64,000 bases of DNA from Branchiostoma floridae (Eukaryota; Chordata; Leptocardii; Amphioxiformes; Branchiostomatidae), in the NCBI RefSeq assembly GCF_000003815.2, contig NC_049987.1, positions 9,069,100-9,133,099 on the forward strand. The letters are read 5' to 3'. The position numbers and the translations under genes are program-made. A model generated the notes under the pieces. The model ran no database searches, was not told the DNA's origin, and was given only the letters and a program-made list of their open reading frames with translations. Shown one piece after another: positions 24,601 to 36,600 of the stretch (position 1 is the first letter of the stretch; every line of letters begins with the position of its first letter).

Positions 24601-27600
24601 GAAAGCGTCGTCGTCCTTGGTCGGCAGGATGTAGAGGAGCTGTTCGTTGGCGCCCTTCTTGGTCATCTCGCGATCCACGAGACTGAACTCCGTGCGAGTG
24701 ATGGCCTTGCGCAGCAGCAGATGGTACAGCATGCGCTCCGGGAAGATGTGCTCCAGCAGATGGAACCTGTACCGGATCAGCTCTTTCTTGTACCGTTCAG
24801 ACATACCTGAAAACCAAACCATTGTGTCAGAAGATCAGAGGGAGGGGTTAAAATTACGCCCCGCAAAGATTTTATGTTTGATTTAAATATTTACACCTTC
24901 AATCCCTTGATACCCTTCTATCAAAACACAGTATCTTATCACATATTGGAGAGGGGAGATGGAGAGGCATCGGGGTAAGTGGGGAACAATATGTTTGATC
25001 TAAATACTTTATACTCGATATTAAATATCATAATTGATGTTTTCATTTGATTTCTTGACATCATCTTTTATTTTTGATACTGAACTACCTGTTTTTATGT
25101 AGCTTATTGTTTTTGAACGTTTCTTTGTGTTTATTAGTAACTGTACCAATGTACGTATTTCTTTTTTCTTGGATGATCAAAAATATGAAAATGAAAAATA
25201 TGATTATCTTGGCTATTTATACTTGTTTTGTTCCATAATCGGCATACCGATTCATGGCATAACGCAACTGGGTCTTAGTACAAACTGCATATATTCGAAA
25301 AGATTTGATTGATCAATTCACACTGGGATGGATCCCTACTCTCTGATAAGTGCGATGGATTCTTTTAACGTGCTCAAGGTGTGGGTCTACTCAAACACGG
25401 AACCCCCATTTGAAATAACGGCAGTCCTTAACCAAAGCTGGGTACTAATTTACACCTGGGTTGAGTTAAAACAAGTGCTTTTAAAAAAGCTGGCATTTTG
25501 CCAATGTTTGCGTGTGTGAACGTTTTTTTCTAGTTATTAGAATGTCATATAAATAGAACAGAGTAACTAAACGCGGTATTGGCGCATGGAGAGATTCACA
25601 TATGTGCCTGAACTGCAGCAGATCTAGACGACACCTGTTAAAATTTGCGTGAACTGCAGCAAATTTCACTACACATTGCCTGTTTTTGAGTGAGCTCTGT
25701 TGCGGGGCATTTTTAAGTTTTTTTTTTAATTTTTATTTCTATTCGGCAAAAAAACGAAGCGGCGAATCCGTTAACCAAAGAAATAAATTGGTGTGGCCAA
25801 ATGGATGTAAAAATTAGTATTTTAATGGCTGTAAAAAAGGAAAAAAAAAGTTGAAAAAAATCTACCTCCCCGGATTCGAACCGGGTGCATTGGTTTAGAA
25901 TGCGTAAACTTTACCACTGCGCTAGTGCGAACATGTTGAAGAAATGCCTGTTTTAACAGGTATACAAATGTTTGGCATGGATTGAACAGGTCCGTTCATC
26001 TCAACATCACAACGGCGACTACACTGGCCAGAAGGCATTTTGCGACTGCAAGTCGCAAAATGCAAAAAAATGAGTGTTAAGGTCCAAAGACACAACACCG
26101 AGATCTGTCAGAGATTAGAAGTTAGTACCCACAGGTTCCGAGTCACCAACGCTAAACACATGGCAACCTTGTCACCACCCACCTGTTGTGGTTACGTGTT
26201 ATCGTTAACGTGTGACACATGTACATGGTACTTTTAAATCGTTACCATCTGGGAGGAAGACGAAGTCGGGGGTCTTGGAGACGAGGGAGGGTTTCCTGGA
26301 TCCGGAGGAGGGGGTCTGGGAGTGGTAGGAAGGACTCTTGGAGTGGAGGGATGGGCTCTGGGAGTGGGCGGATGGTGTCTTGAAGTCGACGGGATGGCTC
26401 TCGGGATGGAGGGATGGGCTCTTAGAGACGAGGGAGGGTTTCCTGGATCCGTAGGAGGGGGTCTGGGAGTGGTAGGAAGGACTCTTAGATGGAAGGGAAG
26501 GGCTCTGGGATGGTGTCTTGAAGTCGACGGGAGGGCTCTTGGGAAGGAGGGATGGGCTCTTGGAGTAAAGGGAGGGTGACTTGGTTTCGAGGGGAATGAT
26601 CTTGGGGTGGAGGGACGGGCTCTTGGAGTAGAGGGAGGGATTCTTGGGGTCCTTCTTGTAAACAAAGCTGGGGTTCTTTTTTGTACCTCCTCCCTCGAGA
26701 AGGTCTGCCAGCCAGGCGAGTTGACAGGAATCCCTGAGGCCGTCACAGAAGGCGTAGAAGGCGGGATCTCCCCGGGACGGCAGCATGTCCAGAATCTTTT
26801 CCACAGCTTCCGGTTGGGACTCGGACCGCCTCAGCTGACAAAGAGACACAACGTGTTTACAGTTCATCCCTAAAATATTTCCTGGGTGCATGTTCTTGGA
26901 AGATCGTTGTCTTTCGCTCAATGCATTACAAAGGATCTATGCCACAATAGTCTGTATCAACAGCACAATCGCCATCAACTTATTGATTACCTTCGCCGAG
27001 AAGATTATGTTTCTGGCAGCGTTTGTATGTCTGTATGTTTTTGGTCTATCAGCGTAATAAAAAAGCTGGACATGGATCATAATGAAACTTGGTATGTTGT
27101 CAGGCCATGTTCTATGACAGAAATGATTAGATTCGGGGACACTGGTTGCTTTCCGTGGTACTGAAGCTTGGTACTGAAGCAGATTTTCCGGTTTGGATAT
27201 TTCGTCTTTTTACTGCAATACTTGAGACTACCTACCTCGCCTGCGATAGGACTTGTGATGATGCCTCTATCCAGGAGATAGTCTGTCATCAGGTACGGAT
27301 TAACATGTTCCACGATAGTCGAACGGTGGCGCTTTAGGGCTAGTTTGTGCTCTTCAGACATAGCTGTCGGCAGAAAAACAATTTAGACAAAAAATACGAC
27401 AAAACTCATAACACACTTGTGATCAACTGATAATAAGAATAACTGGTTATATTATGAGTCATGTTGGAATTGAAAACTACGATGGTTTGCCAAATTTATG
27501 GACAATCATTGCTGCTAAAGTATTAAAAAAACGTTGGAAACTTACCTGAAGATTTGAAATCCTGCATGGCGATTTCACTGAGCTCCCAGTCGTCGCTGTA

Positions 27601-30600
27601 ATACTTCTTATGCTATACAGAAATACACCAAAAGTCATGATTACGTTCTTACTTATCTGAATATTTCAGGAGGTGTAAAAAGTATTTTGTACGTCAAGTT
27701 GAACGTCAATTTATACATCATTAGTGTACACGTCAATTTATACGTCATTTGTGTACACGTCAATTTGAAGATGAATGCAATTTCCTCTGGCTAGCTATAA
27801 TGTCCCCATTTATATATAACACACAACTACAAATAATCTTATTTGTGTAGCTTGTTTTTTTGTCAATAGCTTGGTTTTCTGTCAAGGAGAACAAGAAGGT
27901 ATGTCGTACCTTTTTCTTGCCGCCATAGCCGCAGTACTCCGCACATCCAGCACAGCACGGACAGCAGGACAGACAGCAGGCACAGCACAGTCCCCACCAG
28001 TGTTCGCACAGCCCCTTCCACCAACAGCAGAAACACAGCTGTACACAAACACGCACAAGACATACTGCTTAGAAACACATCGAGGTTAAACACAGACCTT
28101 AAAAGATCGTACGGAAAACTATGTTTATATCTTTATGTACTCTCGCTGGCGGGGGTTAATGACCCCCTCTCCGGCACCCCCTTCTAGTTCATGGCAACCG
28201 TAGGACTGGCTGCTAGGTCCGCGATTTCAGTCAGGCTATCTTTATACTATACTACAATGACTTCCGTCCCATTACGCTCGAATGCAGTATTCATACTGAC
28301 TTAGAAACACGAATCTCTATGAGTACAGGGAATACGACAAAAGATTAGCAGAAAAAACTACCAGTACGTAATCCATAGAAACGCATGGAAAAAGGAAGAC
28401 TTACCAAGAACAGCAAGATGAGGAGTAACAGGAAGAAAATGATGAAGAGGAACAGTCCCAGGGGAACACCACCGACGTACGACTGGGCCAAGAAGCCGGC
28501 CTCGCGCGTTTTCGCCACCACTGCGTCGCTGTAAGGGCCATACCCACTGGCCGTCCTCCCTTTAACCTGGAACATGAAGAAGCAATGTATTTGAAAATCA
28601 AACAGATAATAATGTATAAGAGAAAGTGAACTCTGCTTTGCTACTAGATGTACAGTTACATTTCTGCGTGTTACTTGCAGTTTCTTCTGCCAATGTATGC
28701 CTCGCAACTGGAAAGGTAAGCACATATCGTAATGTTAGCTTCACTAGCTAGAATGTCATTGCACCTTAAAGATGCGGTTTAAGCGCTAGTGATAAGGCAC
28801 GCTGTAAAGTGGATATCTGTGTGCGAAGTCTTATACCTGAAAGGTGTATGACTCTCCCGCCGTTAGATTCCCGACAACGGTAGTTGTTTCTGGTCCGACG
28901 TCTAATTGCTTCATCTCTGCCGAGTTGGCACCATTTTCATCATCATCGTTAGTGAGGAAGTAGAGGACCCGGTAGCCGATGACCTGCCCGTTGTGTTCCG
29001 GGATGTCCCAGCGAAGACTGACCGAGCTGTCCGTCGCGTCGATGGCCTTCAGGTTTTTAACCTGCTTCGGTGCTGATAGAACACAAAAAGATGGTGTTTT
29101 CGTTTCTTAAATACATCTTAATGTTTAGAAATATTTATTAGCTGCAGCAGAGAACGTTACCATTTTTGGACGCTCTATCAAATGCTTGTATGAAGTTCCC
29201 ATAATTCAATGCAAGACAGGCGTCAATTGATCTGTTTTCAAATGGGGCAAATATAGATGACTTACGTCCTTCTCCTGAGAACACCACAGCCCTGTCGCTC
29301 ATGGGACCGGTTCCGTACTGGTTAAAGGCCTGAACCTTGGCCTCGTGCGCCACGAACACGCCTAGCGGAGGGTCGGGGCTGTGCACGTAGTGGTCCATGT
29401 TCGGGTCAGTCACCTGTACCACCGAAAAGTCGTCTGTCGAACCGAGCTTCTTGAAGAAAATCTTGTAGCCAAACCCGGGTCCGCCTCGGTACTTCTCTGC
29501 TAGAGCCTAAGGAATTGGAACATGAATATGACTATCTGTATGTATCAATGAAGTTTTAAAACTGTCACAAATGTACAGAGTTCTGATTTATGACAATGTG
29601 GCAGATATGTGATATCTGAACCCTCAATTAGAATATTCTAAAGGGTTATCTTACGTTCCATCTGATCACCAGGTCTCCGATGTCACCTCCGCCTCCTCCG
29701 ACTCCGCCAACCTTGGCGACAGGGGCTGGTGAATGGAACAATGGTAGGTTAACGTATGTGTGATTATACTGTCTCCTAGTTACTATCATCTAGACGATAA
29801 AGGGATATGGTTCGATCTGTATACCACAAATTAGATAGAAATTGACGGAGTGGGGATAGAGGAAGTGGTAGGCGTAGTGGTCGAAAGGGAAGAAGAAGAT
29901 AAAGAAGAGGGAGATGGAGAAAACTGTAAGGATTGCTCACCATCTGAATGTGTGCTGTATATCGGCGAGGGAAGACTTGGTTCACCCAGCCCGATGGCGT
30001 TCATGCCGAGCACGCGGAACTCGTAATCGTTGCCTGGCAACAACTCTGACACGGTGGTCTGCATCCTGTCGTCTGCGAGTACCTCTGCAGACCCTATGGG
30101 GCAAAGAAATACAACAAAAATGATGAAATTGTAAATATTTTGTGACTTCTGATTTTTTATCAGATGAAAATTATCATTTGCAATGTAAGACCTTATTATA
30201 TCAGTCATCTGACCTGACTCCAGAGTGGTCCAGCTCCGGTCCGTCTGTGTCCTCCCCTGAACGATGTACCCTGTCACGGGACTGTGGTTGTCACTCCCGG
30301 CAGTCCATGCGACCCGACCTGTCCTGCTGCTGACGTCACTGGCGCGAACATGTAGAGGGGCATCTGGAGAGGCTGTTGGTTGGGAAGAAAAGCAAACACA
30401 ATTGTATAAAGAAAAAATGCCCCCATATGCCAAGTCCAATGGGTATACCAGAAAAGAAGTGTCTTTAATACATTTTTGTCGTTCTAGAAAACAAATCACG
30501 TCTTCTTACCTCGATATATTCGATCAAAAAATCTTTCTTTACATTAGAATAATGTTAAACTGAAGGTTGGATGTACGTACCACGCACAGTGAGCACAGCC

Positions 30601-33600
30601 CTCTGCTCCCGGCTGCCAGTCCTCGTTTCCACAGAGCACACGTAGGTCCCCTCCATGACTTTGGTGGTCTGTAGAATCTTCAGGGAACCGTCTGAATCCT
30701 AAACAGAGACAAAACATGAAGATATACACTGCACAGGTCGTGTGTGAAAAGCTAACTAAAAGATTGTATACCATAGAATTATGAAGATCATTAGGTCTTA
30801 AACATGCATTTTTCCTGTAGGCTATAAACGTTTAAACATATAGAACATGTAATGACCTTGACGTAGTGGTCGCTGGACAGGTCTACGCGGTGGCCGTTGT
30901 GGAACCAGGTTTTGATGACGTCTGAAGAGGAGCTGCCGCCGGTGGAGCACGGAAGGGTCCCGTCCTGCTGGTAATCCACTGTCACCCGCGAGGGATTGCC
31001 ACTGGACCGCGAGGATCCGTCTGTGGGGAAAAGGATTAAGTCACGGCGGTCTGATGTTGGTCAAACGGTTGAAAGTTTTCAAATCAGAAATGACTCTTGG
31101 GTCGTGCAAACGTCGACAAAAGAAACAGGAGTTGCTGTGGTGCGTCAAGGGTTCTGCGTAAACTCACTGTAAAAGTTATTTCAAGCAGTACTTCAGAAAG
31201 TTTGTTTCAGTTTTCTCCGAAAGTTTCTATCCCAGACATCTTAAAGTAATTTACAAAGCAGAGAAGTTCATCAATTCAAACAGTTATCAAGCAAAGTGAG
31301 CTTTCAGCGCACGAAACTGACCTTGAACTGTGAGTGTGGCCGTACTGGTGGCTGCTCCCATCCGGTTCGTTAGCTGGCAGGTGTACATGCCACCATCGGA
31401 CAGCTGGACACCTGTGATCCTCAGACTTCCCCCGTCCAGCATAGAATATCTACAAGGACAGGTGGTATGTATTGTTACTGTAGCTGAAAGACGGTGCTTG
31501 TGCGGAGCTTGTAATTGCACACGCATGAATTCCAGTCTTTTCACTGCTTTACAGACATGACAGTCTTTTGTAATCTTAGAAATACTTCATGAATCCCTTA
31601 CCTCCCGCCAAGTTGCACGTTTGCTCCGTTCTTCTTCCACGTGACCGTTGGTACGGGCACTCCGCGCCTGCGCATATTGAAGACCACGGTACCTCCAGCG
31701 GACGCAATGATTTCTGGGAGGAGCCGCAGTCCAAACGATGGAGGCTCATCTGTAAAATGAGAAAAAAAATCATTAAATCACATACTTCTTTCATATCAGG
31801 TAGGGTTTGTTATACGTTCAATCAACAGAAACAAGGAAATGCTATTGGAGAGAAATAAAACCGTTACCTTGTGCCCTGAGTTCCGCAGCGCTGTTCGCCC
31901 TGCCCCATTGGTTGAAGGCCACACACTGGTAAACACCGCTGTCCTCTGCACGCAGTCCCGAGATGCTCAGCGAAGCAGTGGAACCTGAACTAGCCAGAGC
32001 CACTCTTCCGCCTCCGTTTAGAACCTACGTTTGTAAGAAATGAAATGTTTTGATGTACGTATTTCATAACCATCTTGATGCACGCTGCTGAGCTGCTGTC
32101 CCTTTTCCACCACAGCAGACTATGTCATACATTTGGCCCCCGAATATGATTATGAATATCATGTCAAAAGAATTATGACGCAACAAGCACGTTATTGAGC
32201 CAGGTTAGTCCTTTTCCTGGCCATTGTTCTGTGACCTTCACCACGCATGAGGCACAGGATGTACTGTCTGTCTGAGGAGGATGTGGTCAATCTAGACACC
32301 TTGGTGATAACATCTCTCTAGACTGCCACTGTCTGTCAAGCTTGACACTTTTATAGGTATTCATAATGTCTCAATGTATCAATAAAATTTCATGTATCAT
32401 AAGCAATGTATGTTGTCTCGCCATTGCAGAGCGATAGGTCCTCACCGATATGCAATAACGGGTGCTGGTCTAGAGCCTTCACCAGGCCTAACTACGGCAA
32501 ATGGATCGGCAAAAGAATCGGGAAATTTTCCAAGGGAGTCAGTCCACACTATTAAAGGTTAATGTTTCCCCTCCGGCCAGCCAAAATCTCTCAGATAGCA
32601 AAACTCCCCTGGCAAGTCATCCTCCCTATAACACTACAGCAAGCGTAGTCAGTCTGGTAGAGACTAGCTCTTCTATGTTACCTGTCCGTTATGCAGCCAT
32701 GTGTACGACACGGTGTAGTCGCCGTCTGTACGGACCTCCCAGTGAGCTCTGCCGCCCAGCTCAACATGCTGACTCGACAGGCCCTGGAGGAACTGCGGAA
32801 CACCTAGTAGGTAGACAAAAAGAGAAGTGTTTAGAGATTGAACTGTAAACTAAACTCACTTGTCCTGTTCTGTCCTTTGCACACGCAAAATCAACTGCTT
32901 TGATTTTCCTTAGCGTTTTTCCTTTATTCTCCCTTGTCTATTCGTACCGGGCACTTGTGTTGTGACCCATGTGCAATCTGCCGTTAACCTCTGCACAGAG
33001 AATAGGCAGTACGAAAGAAGAAGAGAGAGCTTACGAAGATTGTTCATTTTTCATCTCAGAAATTGATGAATGAGAAAATGCTGAGTTTTCCACAAACACT
33101 GGTGTCCGTTATGTCAGTACAAATTCATTTATTCATTTATCTATGTCAGTACAGATTTATAGCTTCACCAGCATTCATCAATATTCATACGTTACAGACG
33201 AACGGAAACTACCTTGTACGATGAGTTGTGTGGATCCCGAGGCGCTCCCGCTGGAGCTGGCGGCCCGGCACTCGTAGAAGCCGGCGTCCTGCAGGTCCAG
33301 CTTGGTGATGATGAGGGCCTGGTTCCACTTGTCCAGGTAATGGTTCACAGGGAGAGGGGTCTCCACTCCGAACTGATCCAGACGCCGCCAACTGATCCGG
33401 GGTACTGGGCTGATGGAGAAGGAGAGACAGATTACATCTTTTCCAACAGCTGGAAAGGGGTACGTGTCGATGAAATGCATCAAAACGTTTATCAAACTGG
33501 ACGTCGTTATTCATGAATAACAAAGTCGTTTATCCGCTACCAAAGAGTTACAACAGCCAAAGTTTCGGTGACTGACTGTCACTTTTCTCAGAGCAATGAA

Positions 33601-36600
33601 GACTGTTTTTCTTCGCACCGCAGATAGGTGTCGCTGCTGCAGTGTGATGAATACAGTCCCAAACGTGACTGAGTGTGTATCCCCCTTCATCACGGTTAAT
33701 GGCTCCAGTGGATCTTTTATTCACTTTATCCATTTCTAAGTACAAATCTGTGATAAAGATGAGTCTACATGTACAGGTACATGGTTTGAGTTGTTGCCTT
33801 ACTTTCCGTACGCGAAGCATTCCATCCTGACTGTCGTTCCCCTCAGCGCGGACACGCTCCTCTCGGACACAGCGAGCTGGGGCGCCACCTGGCCGGGCGC
33901 TGCAGAACGACAGATAAATGCTTAGGAATATGTTTCAATTCAGCATTTACTAATCTTCAACCAGATCCACGGTGTCGTGATATATAGTATCAAACCCACC
34001 ATAGTTGGCCAATGGCCAATGGTCTCACTTTGGCTAGCTAACCGTAGGATCTGCTTGGAGATTAGACAATCACTACAGCAGCCATGCGCTAAGTCAATAA
34101 CCATTGCTGTTGGAGTTCGAGTAAACAACCTTATTGTTGAGTAAACAAGAAAAAGAGAAGATGGCAAAATAAGAAATTTATTCCTCGCGTCACATGACTA
34201 GTCTAAGTTTTCCGTGACCTGATTTACTAATGAGGTTAAGAGTAAGAGTAGAACTCACGTCTCCTGGTGACCCTGAGAGTGATGGGCGGACTGTAGCGAC
34301 CCTCTATGCTGATCTCACTCAGCGGTGAGTGGTCCGTGGAGCTCTGCACCAGGCATTGGTACTCTCCGGCGTCTGACTCCCTCACCTGCGCGAAGTACAG
34401 GTCACCCGAGGTCTCCGACACGAACACGCGGTCGTCCTGGTCCACGAAGCTCGGGAACTGAGTCTTCACCCAATGGAACACCAGTCCTGAAATAAGAACA
34501 GTCAGACTTAACTTTAGACACAGTTATGTATGATTTGACTTCCAGCTCCAGAAGAAAATATTGTAGGATTGGATAGCAGAAGAAATACAAGGAATAATTC
34601 ATATTCTGTTGAGAATTATTCACCCAATGGAACATCAGTCCTGAAATAAGAACTGTCAAATGAAACCGAAGGCATTGTTATGTATCTTTAACAAGTTTGA
34701 ATTCCAATCAGCGATGAAAATGTTGTAGTATTGGATATCAGAAGAAATATATGGAACTAGAAACGAAACATTTTTTTTAGAAAACGTGTTTTTTTTCCTT
34801 CCCAGTAATTTGCCTTTTGTCAAACCACTCGAGATATCGCCGGGCCATGACCAAACTAAGGATAAGCGATCATCCACTGGAAATTGAAGCTGGTAGATAT
34901 AACCGAACTCCTCCTGACGATAGATTATGTATATTTTGCGATAAGAGTTTCATGTATGTAGAAAACGAAGTACACTTTGTCCTAGAGTGTTCGCTGTACA
35001 AAGATCTGCGAAATGCATTCGCTAATGCTACACATATAGATAAAAAATATGCGCACCTGACGAAGGAAAATCTGTTCAAATACCTTATGTCATCATCTAA
35101 CTACGATATACTGGAAAAACTCTGTAAGCTCGTCCACGCATGTTTTAAGAAGAGAGAAGAAACATGTAAACTGTAATATATATGTATAGCTTTCCGATTA
35201 CTTACTATGTACCAAACTGACTGCATTTAGCCCCAATGGGGCATGAATATGCAGTAACTTCATTGTCATTGTCATTGTCATTGTCACTATACCATTAGGC
35301 CCGGTCCGGAGGCGTCGCCAAAAAATACCACTTTACATTTGCTGCAACCTTGCTTCAACAGCTAATCTTCAGTTCATATTTGTTATAACAGCTCATTTTC
35401 GGTCATATGTGCTACAATAGCTAATATTATGATATCACCGACAGTTGCTGCTTCATGACAGAAGAAAAAGAAGAAAATGTTTCTCTAAAGGAAATATAAT
35501 CATTCATATTATGTTGAGAATTTCAACTGAAAATTGAGACGTTCCGCCGAGTTATGCAGCTACGCCCAAGATTAGTTGGATTCTGATTAATAGAAGACGA
35601 AAGACCGTACCAGGGTGTCCCTCTGGCGGGTCACACACCAGCCTGGCCCCGTGTCCCTCCAGCACTGTCATGCCGGGCCGTGCGTCCGTCGAAAACCGTT
35701 CCACAACTAGGGTAGAAGACAGGTGGCACATTTGAGTAAAATCAGTCAGAATTACAGTCCGACAAAGTCTTTTTACGAGTCTACAGTACAGAATGAGGAA
35801 GCTAATTGCTTTGCAAAAATGCAATATTTTTCACCAAGCAATTTTTTATACTCGTTGAATCTTTGACACTAGCAACAATGACAAGGTCTCTATGGTGATA
35901 TGTGTAGAGAATTGATCATGCATATGTAAAAAGCACTGCTAGTAGTTATAAATTAACGATTCGACTCACAGGCGAAGGTGAGGTTGCTCGGCCTGCTGAC
36001 CACAATACCGAGGTCGTTAAAGGCCAGACACTCGTACAGTCCCGCATCACGGTCCTTCTGTGGGTTGTCAATCACCAGGTTTCCACCAATCAGGGTCAGC
36101 CTTTCATCCTTCAGTGAAAGGAGGAAGAATATTTCAGAGATGCGATTATCATTACCAAACCAAATCAAACCAAAGTGAAAGTTGGCGGTTGAAACTTCAA
36201 ACTTTGTATATAGTTCTTTATGTTCTACATACAATAAATCAAGACTTGTGACAATACAGTGGCATCAACCTATAATCGAATTCAATTTTTTTTGTCTCAA
36301 ATCCATCAGAATGCGAAAACAATCAAACGTCAAACAAAAGTACTCCGTTCGGAATACATGACATTGTATAATAACGCCGTAGAGTGATATTTAAAAGTTG
36401 CTTCCCAAGGCCTTGATTACATTGACTCTACAAATTTACTTGTTGATGTAATATCTTATAGTTCTTAACTCTTACTTAACAAATTTGCTTGATGGTATGA
36501 TATTTTACAGTTCTGATATTTTACAGTTCTTAGAAATGAACGTTCATCAAAAATCTCCAGGTAGCGCTCACCGACAGTACGTTGAGACCTTGGCCGTTCT

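Noticed and set aside
25862-25935. Functional tRNA-Phe(AAA)
   Set aside because: The acceptor stem does not pair and the D stem is broken, although the anticodon and T arms are perfect; called a pseudogene or SINE head instead.
26234-26873. Alternative frames over the KSP linker (Pro/Arg-rich minus frame and Gly-rich plus frames)
   Set aside because: Composition artefacts of the repetitive exon; only the frame continuing from CARD1 fits the phases.
33401-33411. Acceptor at 33405-33406 for the gene B Ig3 second exon
   Set aside because: It puts the exon out of frame; the AG five bases upstream gives GNPVPRISW in phase, as expected for an Ig C-strand.
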